From Nematostella vectensis (Eukaryota; Cnidaria; Anthozoa; Actiniaria; Edwardsiidae), in contig NC_064034.1 of NCBI RefSeq assembly GCF_932526225.1, positions 20,088,927-20,152,926 on the forward strand: a DNA stretch of 64,000 nt. Reading direction: 5' to 3'. Below the pieces are notes generated by a model. The model saw only the letters and a list, made by a program, of their open reading frames with translations. It was not told the DNA's origin and ran no database searches. Below are positions 29,281 to 41,600 of the stretch, in pieces. The position numbers and the translations under genes were made by a program. Each line of letters starts with the position of its first letter. Positions within the stretch are counted from its first letter, which is position 1.

Positions 29281-29396
29281 TTTGCCAAATTTTCGTCTTT
29301 AATAAGACTTCTTTAGGGCAGATTTGAGTCTAACCCTAACCCTAACCCTTGAGTCTGCCCTGAAAAAGTCTTATTAAAGACGAAAATTTGGCAGAG
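29281..29396. repeat. Hairpin with telomeric repeats at its apex
   Basis: Left arm TTTGCCAAATTTTCGTCTTT... to GAGTC (29281-29330), right arm its inverted match (29350-29396), about 90% complementary over 47-50 bases. The spacer is three CTAACCC/CCCTAA units, the animal telomere sequence. Confidence 0.9.
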
Positions 29397-29404
29397 TATT
29401 AGAA

Positions 29405-29660
29405 ATGCTGACGTCATTAAAATGAAAAACATTCATATCTCGTGAAAGAAACAATGTATAACAACCAAACTTGGTAGGTGTCATGTTTGTGTCAAGGGCG
29501 GTGCCAAAATATGGTCACGTATGAAACATTTATATCTCTTGAAAGAAACATTGTTTCAAAACAAAACTTGGCAGGCGTCATGTTTGTGACAAGGGGGTAC
29601 AAAAATACTGTCACGTAATTTGTGACGTCATCGATGTCGTCACTAAAACCAAAACTATTC
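29405..29660 (+). repeat. Two TGACGTCA modules
   Basis: Two units of the module at 3340-4030 (ACAACCAAACTTGGTAGGTG and AACAAAACTTGGCAGGCG), the second ending TGTGACGTCATCGATG. They lie just beyond the telomere-repeat hairpin. Confidence 0.8.
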
Positions 29661-30622
29661 CGATTTTATTAAGGGTGTTAGGACATTTCTCGTTACTTGG
29701 CGATTCGGTTGTTAGGCGCGCGCGCGACCATCCGGGAACTTCACTCTTTCGGGCGGAAAAATCAATTTGCGGGAAAACAATTTACGCGCGTGCGACATTT
29801 TTAGCTTCGAAAACAAACGCCCGAAACTGGCGAGAACCACGTAATAAACATCAAATAACGTATATTAAAAATTGGCAAGCATTTTTCACCTAGGGCAGCT
29901 TCTTAGCGACTTGATGTGCTCATTTGAGCAAGAAAATAGTTGTTTCAACACGTATTTCACTGTTAAAACGCGGGAAGAGAGTCAATATTTTGGTATCAAA
30001 ATTCTTACACTACATTAGCATTAGTAACCAGGCTATCACAATATTTAATTGCGCATGCGTAGATAATTGTACTTCCGGTTTGCGTTTCTAACTCTATAAT
30101 CTTTGCGAAATACGGACGCTTCGCGATTTTTTTAGACGGATAACACTTATCTAGTTGCCCTCTATAAAACTACGTATCGATTGCCCGATATGTTGAAAAT
30201 TAAAGAAATTATTCAAATAAGAGAAAATTAAAATTGTGCCAAAATTTTATATTTTTGAAAAATCGAAAACGCATACGTAACTTTGTAGGTACCATCCCGA
30301 ATAATTTTATAAAGCTACATTTATCATTGCAGATGCTTTAACAGCTAAGATTATAGAATTTTTCTGTTTTGAAGTCATGAGATGACGTCATCGCGAAAAT
30401 AAGCAAAGATTTGGCCGTTTGGAGCTCCGCTTTTAGGCAATGCCTAAATCTATATATTACGAGTTTTGTTTGATATTAAGTTGAGCTGATTAGGAAGAAT
30501 TGTGAAAAACTAATTTGTGAAAATCTTTCCTTTTTCTATTTTGTCCTTCTAGCATAGGCTTTTTTATTACCCTGCAAACAGAGACCCTGCTAACAGAGGC
30601 TGTTCCCTTGTGTTTCTCGGAC
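29661..30622. other. CpG-containing intergenic DNA
   Basis: 29690-29830 is locally GC/CpG rich (GGCGCGCGCGCGACC) and could be a promoter or first exon, but no coding exon with splice sites was recognised. Confidence 0.3.
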
Positions 30623-31116
30623 TTAATTAAAAGTCGCAGTTTTAGCTAGTCGTTCTTTCGGCACAAATTCAAACAAACAATGCGAAAACCCAGAGACGAG
30701 AATCGGCAAGTACTAAAACAAAGAAAATTAAAAGCTTTGCTAGCATTTTACTTGTTTTGTTTGCAAACAAACAGCTTGACTTTGACTGAAACATGGAAGA
30801 CCGATTGACGACAGTGACGAAGGCGCATGCGCCCGCTCAACCCACATGGAGGACTTTTCTGAAGAAGTTAGCTTATATATCCTTTACGGTCATACTAAAG
30901 AATGAACGTAGCGGTCACAGGTCGATGACATATGGCCCTTTTTATAGTTCTAGGCTTTAACCGGAAGTTGAACACCGAAAGAATATGTGACAAGATGGCT
31001 TGCGCACGAGTGTACTCAAACGTCTTGTCAATTGAAACGGGGGGAAGAAAAGAGACCACAGATCATACTGTTGAGACCCACTGCTTTACTATGGAAGAGC
31101 TGGAACTAACTGTAGA

Positions 31117-31320
31117 CTAACTAGAACTTGAACTTTAGACGAACTTTGGACGAACTAGAACTTGAACTTTAGACGAACTTTGGACGAACTAGAACTTGAA
31201 CTTCAGACGAACTTTGGACGAACTAGAACTTGAACTTCAGACGGACTTTGGACGAACTAGAACTTGAACTTCAGACGGACTTTGGACGAACTAGAACTTG
31301 AACTTTAGACGAACTGGATA
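31117..31320 (+). repeat. 34-bp tandem repeat, six units
   Basis: Unit with GAACTAGAACTTGAACTT then AGACGAACTTTGGAC. The copy in C (36942-37042) has three units. Confidence 0.9.
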
Positions 31321-32934
31321 CAATTTTACGGTTGCTCCTTTTATAGGCAGGGTGCATCTGCGTGTGTATTCCTGCAGGCACTCATGGGCTTCGTGTACCA
31401 TTACATCATAAATGAAAAAGTTCATTGGTTTACCAGATTTTCTAGGTAACGGGTACACGGGTTGGCCCAGGGGTGAATGAAACAATAGGACATACGCAGA
31501 TGCTGTTTACAGGCATATTTTCCAACATAAAACTAATATAAAAGTAGCAACAGAAAGGAAGAGCTAAATCTAACGTAACTGACGGTACTAAAATCTTTAA
31601 CTAAAATTCAAAAAGGAAAGAGTTATAATCGAAAAACTCAAAGGTTAATTATGTTGTCAGATAAGACAAAGTGTCAACAAAAACGAAGTTGGTGACAACA
31701 GGACGGAGCTACCTTCCGCGTGTGTTCCATAAATTACACGCAAAGGTTTGTTGTTGTACACAAGCATTGTTTAACCAAGCGGTTACACACCTTAAGGTCT
31801 TTGAAGTTGCTACTGCAAATTAACTAAACATGTTTCTTTTATTAAATCTCACACCTAAGGGTCTTTGAAGTTAAGGCCGCCAATCAACTGAATATGATTC
31901 TCTTATTAAACATGTATCCTCAATTTGAATCCCTTCGAGATAACGCAACACAAATCACCCAAGTGTGCAACCCTTAATCATCAAGGCCCGCGTACAAGTT
32001 GGGCTTAGGCTTGTTAATTTGTACTGTATGGTACACAAAAGGATAGAGCGTTATTACATACACACACTTCCAATATCGCTATGCCGTGCTATTGTGTTAA
32101 TATAGCGCTTATTTTAGATGTTTACGGTGCCGTATATATTATTTACCTTGTAGCCACTAAATAGATATAAAAACTTGATATCACTCTTATGACAAATATA
32201 TATGATTTGATATGATCTGATGACAGAGCAAAAAAATGGCATGAAATTTTCCAATTCTCAATATATAAGCTCAAGATTACGCATACAAGGAGTTCCTCTG
32301 ACTAAAAGCTTTATTCCAAATTTTAAAGAAATTTTAGAAAATATGAAATTTAGATATCAGCGAGCAAAGTTGGCTTAATTTCTTATCAGAGCCCGACTTC
32401 TTCCTAAAAAGCGAGGAGAATTCATACTTTGAACATTTGAACATTGCACTTCAAGACTCGAACACGGATCCATTAGAAAAAAACACGTTTTGATATGTTG
32501 GTTTATATAACATAAGGAACCTCTATGCAAACATTCAAGCTTACCGAAGTTAACCAGACCTTATTATCGAAAACTTGCCATTTTTTTGCTCTGTTTGATC
32601 TGATAGTATCAAGGATTGCTGTGTTGCTAAATCACAGAAAGACCACAAAAAGTTTACGGATGATCCATCCAATAACTCTTAAATGCTTTGCAAGCATTCA
32701 CGAGTTAAAAATGCCATTGAAGGTGTCGTAGCCATGTGGATTGGTAAGCTGACTTAGCATATATTTGAATTTATCTTCATCACTTCACCCAAAGATAGCC
32801 TTGGCGGTTACCCGGTGACAAACCCGTACCCCCGGCGTAAATTAAGCCATAAGTAATACGGCTGCCTGTGGATGTTAACCATAAAAAATGTCAATGGCAT
32901 TGTTTTAAATCAAATTAGCAGAGGTAAGTAAGTT
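31321..32934. other. Duplicated single-copy-looking DNA
   Basis: Matches 37043-38670. Contains short frames conserved between the duplicates (e.g. minus 31291-31485 and its counterpart), in which some changes alter residues. I see no domain, so these are not called as genes. Confidence 0.3.
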
Positions 32935-35900
32935 GCGGTAGTGATGGTAGTGTTGGATTGGTTACGGTAGTGGTGGAATGGTTACGGTAGTGATGGTTAT
33001 GGTGGAATGGTTACGGCAGGGATGGTAATGGTGGAATGGTTACGGCAGGGATGGTAATGGTGGATTGGTTACGGTAATCTGGTAGTGGTAGAATGGTTAC
33101 GGAAGTGATGTTAATGGCGGAATGGTTACGGTAGTGATGGTAGTGGTGGAATGGTTACGGTAGTGATGGTAATGGTGGAATGGTTACGGCAGGGATGGTA
33201 ATGGTGGATTGGTTACGGTAGTGATGGTAGTGGTAGAATGCTTACGGAAGTGATGTTAATGGTGGAATGGTTACGGTAGTGATGGTAGTGGTGGAATGCT
33301 TACGGTAGTGATGGTAATAGTGGAATGGTTACGGTAGTCCTGGTAATGGTGGAATGGTTACGGTAGTTATGGTAGTGGTGGAATGGTTACGGTAGTGATG
33401 GTAGTGGCGGAATGGTTAAGGTGAGGGTAGTGGTGGAATGGTTACGGTAGTTATGGTAGTGGTGGAATGGTTACGGTAGTGGTGGTAGTGGTGGAATGGT
33501 TACGGTAGTGATGGTAGTGATTGAATGGTTACGGTAGTGATGGTAGTGGTGGAATGGTTACGGTAGTTATAGTAGTGGTGGAATGGTTACGGTAGTGATG
33601 GTAGTGGTAGAATGGTTACGGTAGTTATGGTAGTGGTGGAATGGTTACGGTAGTGATGGTAGTGGTGGAATGGTTACGGTAGTGATGGTAATGGTGGAAT
33701 GGTTACGGCAGGGATGGTAATGGTGGATTGGTTACGGTCGTGATGGTAGTGGTAGAATGCTTACGGAAGTGATGTTAATGGTGGAATGGTTACGGTAGTG
33801 ATGGTAGTGGTGGAATGCTTACGGTATTGATGGTAGTGGTGGAATGGTTAAGGTAGTGATGGTAGTGGTGGAATGGTTACGGTAGTGATGGTAGTGGTGG
33901 AATGGTTACGGTAGTGATGGTAGTGGTGGAATGACTAAGGTAGTGATGGTTATGGTGGAATGGTTACGATGGTGATGGTAGTGGTAGAATGGTTACGGTA
34001 GTTATGGTAGTGGTGGAATGGTTACGGTAGTGATGGTAGTGGTGGAATTGTTACAGTAGTGATGGTAGTGGTGGAATGGTTACGGTAGTGATGGTAGTGG
34101 TGGAATGGTTACGGTAGTGATGGTAGTGGTAGAATGGTTACGGTAGTTATGGTAGTGGTGGAATGGTTACGGTAGTGATGGTAGTGGTGGAATTGTTACA
34201 GTAGTGATGGTAGTGGTGGAATGGTTACGGTAGTGATGGTAGTGGTGGAATGGCTAAGGTAGTGATGGTTATGGTGGAATGGTTACGGTAGTGATGGTAG
34301 TGGTGGAATGGTTACGATAGTGATTGTAGTGGTGGAATGGTTACGGTAGTGATGGTACTGGTGGAATTGTTACGGTAGTGATGGTAGTGGTGGAATGGTT
34401 ACGGTAGTGATGGTAGTGGTGGAATGGTTACGATAGTGATTGTAGTGGTGGAATGGTTACGATAGTGATGGTAGTGGTAGAATGGTTACGGAAGTGATGG
34501 TAGTGGTAGAATGGTTACGGTAGTTATGGTAGTGGTGGAATGGTTACGGTAGTGATGGTAGTGGTGGAATTGTTACAGTAGTGATGGTAGTGGTGGAATG
34601 GTTACGGTAGTGATGGTAGTGGTGGAATGGTTACGGTAGTGATGGTAGTGGTAGAATGGTTATGGTAGTTATGGTAGTGGTGGAATGGTTACAGTAGTGA
34701 TGGTAGTGGTAGAATTGTTACAGTAGTGATGGTAGTGGTGGAATGGTTACGGTAGTGATGGTAGTGGTGGAATGGTTACGGTAGTGATGGTAGTGGTAGA
34801 ATGGTTACGATAGTGATGGTAGTGGTAGAATGCTTACGGTAGTGATGTTAATGGTGGAATGGTTACGATAGTGATTGTAGTGGTGGAATGGTTACTGTAG
34901 TGATGGTAATGGTGGAATGGTTACGATAGTGATTGTAGTGGTGGAATGGTTACGATAGTGATTGTAGTGGTGGAATGGTTACGCTAGTGATGGTAGTGGT
35001 AGAATTGTTACAGTAGTGATGGTAGTGGTGGAATGGTTACGGTAGTGATGGTAGTGGTAGAATGCTTACGGTAGTGATGTTAATGGTGGAATGGTTACGA
35101 TAGTGATTGTAGTGGTGGAATGGTTACTGTAGTGATGGTAGTGGTGGAATGGTTACGATAGTGATTGTAGTGGTGGAATGGTTACGATAGTGATTGTAGT
35201 GGTGGAATGGTTACGATAGTGATGGTAGTGGTGGAATGGTTACGATAGTGATTGTAGTGGTGGAATGGTTACGATAGTGATGGTAGTGGTAGAATGGTTA
35301 CGGTAGTGATGGTAGTGGTAGAATGGTTACGGTAGTGATGGTAGTGGTAGAATGGTTACGATAGTGATTGTAGTGATGGAATGGTTACGATAGTGATGGT
35401 AGTGGTAGAATGGTTACGGTAGTGATGGTAATGGTGGAATGGTTACGCTAGTGATGGTAGTGATGGAATGGTTACGGAAGTGATGGTACTGGTGGAATTG
35501 TTACGGTAGTGATGGTTATGGTGGAATGGTTACGATAGTGATGTTAATGGGGGAATGGTTACGGTAGTGATGGTAATGGTGGAATGGTTACGGTAGTGAT
35601 GGTAATGGTGGAATGGTTACGATAGTGATTGTAGTGGTGGAATGGTTACGGTAGTGATGGTAATGGTGGAATGGTTACGGTAGTGATGGTAGTGGTGGAA
35701 TGGTTACGATAGTGATTGTAGTGGTGGAATGGTTACGGTAGTGATGGTAGTGGTGGAATGGTTACGGTAGTGATGGTAGTGGTGGAATGGTTACGATAGT
35801 GATTGTAGTGGTGGAATGGTTACGGTAGTGATGGTAGTGGTGGAATGGTTACGGTAGTCCTGGTAATGGTGGAATGGTTACGGTAGTTATGGTAGTGGTG

Positions 35901-36448
35901 GAATGGTTACGGTAGTGATGGTAGTGGCGGAATGGTTAAGGTAGTGGTGGTGGTGGTGGAATGGTTACGGTAGTGATTGAATGGTTAAAGTAGTGATGGT
36001 AGTGGTGGAATGGTTACGGTAGTTATGGTAGTGGTAGAATGGTTACGGTATTGATGGTAGTGGTGGAATGGTTAAGGTAGTGATGGTAGTGATGGAATGG
36101 TTACGGTAGTGATGGTAGTGGTGGAATGGTTACGGTAGTGATGGTAGTGGTGGAATGGTTACGGTAGTGATGGTAGTGGTGGAATGACTAAGGTAGTGAT
36201 GGTTATGGTGGAATGGTTACGGTAGTGATGGTAGTGGTAGAATGGTTATGGTAGTTATGGCAGTGGTGGAATGGTTACGGTAGTGATGGTAGTGGTGGAA
36301 TTGTTACAGTAGTGATGGTAGTGGTGGAATGGTTACGGTAGTGATGGTAGTGGTGGAATGGTTACGGTAGTGATGGTAGTGGTGGAATGGTTACGGTAGT
36401 GATGGTAGTGGTGGAATGGTTACGGTAGTGATGGTAGTGGTGGAATGG
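32935..36448 (+). repeat. 29-bp minisatellite, array B
   Basis: About 120 units. Variant units (GATTGTAGTGG, GGAAGTGATG, GTCCTGGTAATGG) recur in runs. The GTCCTGGTAATGG marker appears at 33338 and 35858 and reappears at 39079, 41541 and 43069 in array C. Confidence 0.95.
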
Positions 36449-36941
36449 TTAATTAAAAGTCGCAGTTTTAGCTAGTCGTTCTTTCAGCACAAATTCAAAC
36501 AAACAATGCGAAAACCCAGAGACGAGAATCGGCAAGTACTAAAACAAATAAATTAAAAGCTTTGCTAGCATTTTACTTGTTTTGTTTGCAAACAAACAGC
36601 TTGACTTGGACTGAAACATAGAAGACCGATTGACGACAGTGACGAAGGCGCATGCGCCCGCTCAACCCACATGGAGGACTTTTCTGAAGAAGTTAGCTTA
36701 TATATCCTTTACGGTCATACTAAAGAATGAACGTAGCGGTCACAGGTCGATGACATATGGCCCTTTTTATAGTTCTAGGCTTTAACCGGAAGTTGAACAC
36801 CGAAAGAATATGTGACAAGATGGCTTGCGCACGAGTGTACTCAAACGTCTTGTCAATTGAAACGGGGGGAAGAAAAGAGACCACAGACCATACTGTTGAG
36901 ACCCACTGCTTTACTATGGAAGAGCTGGAACTAACTGTAGA

Positions 36942-37042
36942 CTAACTAGAACTTGAACTTTAGACGAACTTTGGACGAACTAGAACTTGAACTTTAGACG
37001 AACTTTGGACGAACTAGAACTTGAACTTTAGACGAACTGGAT
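36942..37042 (+). repeat. 34-bp tandem repeat, three units
   Basis: Same unit as 31117-31320, half the copy number. Confidence 0.9.
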
Positions 37043-38670
37043 ACAATTTTACGGTTGCTTCTTTTATAGGCAGGGTGCATCTGCGTGTGTATGCCTGCAG
37101 GCGCTCATGGGTTTTGTGTACCATTACATCATCAATGAAGAAGTTGATTGGTTTTCCAGATTTTCTAGGTAACGGGTACACGGGTTGGCCCAGGGGTGAA
37201 TGAAAAAATAGGACATACGCAGATGCTGTTTATAGGCATATTTTCCAACATAAAACTAATATAAAAGTAGTAAAAGTAGCAACAGAAAGGAAGAGCTAAA
37301 TCTAACGTAACTGACGGTACTAAAATCTTTAACTAAAACTCAAAAAGGAAAGAGTTATAATCGAAAAACTCAAAGGTTAATTATGTTGTCAGATAAGACA
37401 AAGTGTCAACAAAAACGAAGTTGGTGACAACAGGACGGAGCTACCTTCCGCGTGTGTTCCATAAATTACACGCAAAGGTTTGTTGTTGTACACAAGCATT
37501 GTTTAACCAAGCGGTTACACACCTTAAGGTCTTTGAAGTTGCTACTGCAAATTAACTAAACATGTTTCTTTTATTAAATCTCACACCTAAGGGTCTTTGA
37601 AGTTAGGGCCGCCAATCAACTGAATATGATTCTCTTATTAAAAATGTATCCTCAATTTGAATCCCTTCGAGATAACGCAACACAAATCACCCAAGTGTGC
37701 AATCCTTAATTATCAAGGCCCGCGTACAAGTTGCAAGGCTTAGGCTTGTTAATTTGTACTGTATGGTACACAAAAGGATCGAGCGTTATTACATACACAC
37801 ACTTCCAATATCGCTATGCCGTGCTATTGTGTTAATATAGCGCTTATTTTAAATGTTTACGGTGCCGTATATATTATTTACCTTGTAGCCACTAAATAAA
37901 TATAAAAACTTGATATCACTCTTATGACAAATATATATGATTTGATATGATCTGATGACAGAGCAAAAAATGGCATGAAATTTTCCAATTCTCAATATAT
38001 AAGCTCAAGATTACGCATACAAGGAGTTCCTCTGACTAAAAGCTTTATTCCAAATTTTAAAGAAATTTTAGAAAATATGAAATTTAGATATCAGCGAGCA
38101 AAATTGGCTTAATTTCTTATCAGAGCCCGACTTCTTCCTAAAAAGCGAGGAGAATTCATACTTTGAACATTTGAACATTGCACTTCAAGACTCATATCTC
38201 GAACACGGATCCATTAGAAAAAAACACGTTTTGATATGTTGGTTTATATAACATAAGGAACCTCTATGCAAACATTCAAGCTTACCGAAGTTAACCAGAC
38301 CTTATTATCGAAAACTTGCCATTTTTTTGCTCTGTTTGATCTGATAGTATCAAGGATTGCTGTGTTGCTAAATCACAGAAAGACAACAAAAAGTTTACGG
38401 ATGATCCATCCAATAACTCTTAAATGCTTTGCAAGCATTCACGAGTTAAAAATGCCATTGAAGGTGTCGTAGCCATGTGGATTGGTAAGCTGACTTAGCA
38501 TATATTTAAATTTATCATCATCACTTCACCCAAAGATAGCCTTGGCGGTTTCCCGGTGACAAACCCGTACCCCCGGCGTAAATTAAGCCATAAGTAATAC
38601 GGCTGCCTGTGGATGTTAACCATAAAAATGTCAATGGCATTGTTTTAAATCAAATTAGCAGAGGTAAGTA
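37043..38670. other. Duplicated single-copy-looking DNA
   Basis: Copy of 31321-32934. No gene recognised. Confidence 0.3.
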
Positions 38671-41600
38671 AGTTGCGGTAGTGATGGTAGTGTTGGATTG
38701 GTTACGGTAGTGGTGGAATGGTTACGGTAGTGATGGTTATGGTGGAATGGTTACGGCAGGGATGGTAATGGTGGAATGGTTACGGCAGGGATGGTAATGG
38801 TGGATTGGTTACGGTAGTGATGGTAGTGGTAGAATGGTTACGGAAGTGATGTTAATGGCGGAATGGTTACGGTAGTGATGGTAGTGGTGGAATGGTTACG
38901 GTAGTGATGGTAATGGTGGAATGGTTACGGCAGGGATGGTAATGGTGGATTGGTTACGGTAGTGATGGTAGTGGTAGAATGCTTACGGAAGTGATGTTAA
39001 TGGTGGAATGGTTACGGTAGTGATGGTAGTGGTGGAATGCTTACGGTAGTGATGGTAATGGTGGAATGGTTACGGTAGTCCTGGTAATGGTGGAATGGTT
39101 ACGGTAGTTATGGTAGTGGTGGAATGGTTACGGTAGTGATGGTAGTGGCGGAATGGTTAAGGTGAGGGTAGTGGTGGAATGGTTACGGTAGTTATGGTAG
39201 TGGTGGAATGGTTACGGTAGTGGTGGTAGTGGTGGAATGGTTACGGTAGTGATGGTAGTGATTGAATGGTTACGGTAGTGATGGTAGTGGTGGAATGGTT
39301 ACGGTAGATATGGTAGTGGTGGAATGGTTACGGTAGTGATGGTAGTGGTAGAATGGTTACGGTAGTTATGGTAGTGGTGGAATGGTTACGGTAGTGATGG
39401 TAGTGGTGGAATGGTTACGGTAGTGATGGTAATGGTGGAATGGTTACGGCAGGGATGGTAATGGTGGATTGGTTACGGTAGTGATGGTAGTGGTAGAATG
39501 CTTACGGAAGTGATGTTAATGGTGGAATGGTTACGGTAGTGATGGTAGTGGTGGAATGCTTACGGTATTGATGATAGTGGTGGAATGGTTAAGGTAGTGA
39601 TGGTAGTGGTGGAATGGTTACGGTAGTGATGGTAGTGGTGGAATGGTTATGGTAGTGATGGTAGTGGTGGAATGACTAAGGTAGTGATGGTTATGGTGGA
39701 ATGGTTACGATGGTGATGGTAGTGGTAGAATGGTTACGGTAGTTATGGTAGTGGTGGAATGGTTACGGTAGTGATGGTAGTGGTGGAATTGTTACAGTAG
39801 TGATGGTAGTGGTGGAATGGTTACGGTAGTGATGGTAGTGGTGGAATGGTTACGGTAGTGATGGTAGTGGTAGAATGGTTACGGTAGTTATGGTAGTGGT
39901 GGAATGGTTACGGTAGTGATGGTAGTGGTGGAATTGTTACAGTAGTGATGGTAGTGGTGGAATGGTTACGGTAGTGATGGTAGTGGTGGAATGGCTAAGG
40001 TAGTGATGGTTATGGTGGAATGGTTACGGTAGTGATGGTAGTGGTGGAATGGTTACGATAGTGATTGTAGTGGTGGAATGGTTACGGTAGTGATGGTACT
40101 GGTGGAATTGTTACGGTAGTGATGGTAGTGGTGGAATGGTTACGGTAGTGATGGTAGTGGTGGAATGGTTACGATAGTGATTGAAGTGGTGGAATGGTTA
40201 CGATAGTGATGGTAGTGGTAGAATGGTTACGGAAGTGATGGTAGTGGTAGAATGGTTACGGTAGTTATGGTAGTGGTGGAATGGTTACGGTAGTGATGGT
40301 AGTGGTGGAATTGTTACAGTAGTGATGGTAGTGGTGGAATGGTTACGGTAGTGATGGTAGTGGTGGAATGGTTACGGTAGTGATGGTAGTGGTAGAATGG
40401 TTATGGTAGTTATGGTAGTGGTGGAATGGTTACAGTAGTGATGGTAGTGGTAGAATTGTTACAGTAGTGATGGTAGTGGTGGAATGGTTACGGTAGTGAT
40501 GGTAGTGGTGGAATGGTTACGGTAGTGATGGTAGTGGTAGAATGGTTACGATAGTGATGGTAGTGGTAGAATGCTTACGGTAGTGATGTTAATGGTGGAA
40601 TGGTTACGATAGTGATTGTAGTGGTGGAATGGTTACTGTAGTGATGGTAATGGTGGAATGGTTACGATAGTGATTGTAGTGGTGGAATGGTTACGATAGT
40701 GATTGTAGTGGTGGAATGGTTACGCTAGTGATGGTAGTGGTAGAATTGTTACAGTAGTGATGGTAGTGGTGGAATGGTTACGGTAGTGATGGTAGTGGTA
40801 GAATGCTTACGGTAGTGATGTTAATGGTGGAATGGTTATGGTAGTTATGGTAGTGGTGGAATGGTTACAGTAGTGATGGTAGTGGTAGAATTGTTACAGT
40901 AGTGATGGTAGTGGTGGAATGGTTACGATAGTGATTGTAGTGGTGGAATGGTTACGATAGTGATGGTAGTGGTAGAATGGTTACGGTAGTGATGGTAGTG
41001 GTAGAATGGTTACGGTAGTGATGGTAGTGGTAGAATGGTTACGATAGTGATTGTAGTGGTGGAATGGTTACGATAGTGATGGTAGTGGTAGAATGGTTAC
41101 GGTAGTGATGGTAATGGTGGAATGGTTACGCTAGTGATGGTAGTGATGGAATGGTTACGGAAGTGATGGTACTGGTGGAATTGTTACGGTAGTGATGGTT
41201 ATGGTGGAATGGTTACGATAGTGATGTTAATGGGGGAATGGTTACGGTAGTGATGGTAATGGTGGAATGGTTACGGTAGTGATGGTAGTGGTGGAATGGT
41301 TACGATAGTGATTGTAGTGGTGGAATGGTTACGGTAGTGATGGTAATGGTGGAATGGTTACGGTAGTGATGGTAGTGGTGGAATGGTTACGATAGTGATT
41401 GTAGTGGTGGAATGGTTACGGTAGTGATGGTAGTGGTGGAATGGTTACGGTAGTGATGGTAGTGGTGGAATGGTTACGATAGTGATTGTAGTGGTGGAAT
41501 GGTTACGGTAGTGATGGTAGTGGTGGAATGGTTACGGTAGTCCTGGTAATGGTGGAATGGTTACGGTAGTTATGGTAGTGGTGGAATGGTTACGGTAGTG

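Larger units (their letters stand above)
30623..36448 (+). repeat. Tandem duplication unit B
   Basis: Starts at TTAATTAAAAGTCGCAG; the identical start recurs at 36449, exactly where the 29-bp array is interrupted. Offsets between B and C are 5,826 at the start and 5,741 after the 34-bp repeats, because B has three more 34-bp units. Sequence identity looks above 95%. Confidence 0.9.

Noticed and set aside
30932-31120. 62-codon frame present identically at 36757-36945
   Set aside because: The duplicates are too recent for conservation to mean anything; the matching sequence in block A is disrupted; no domain recognised.
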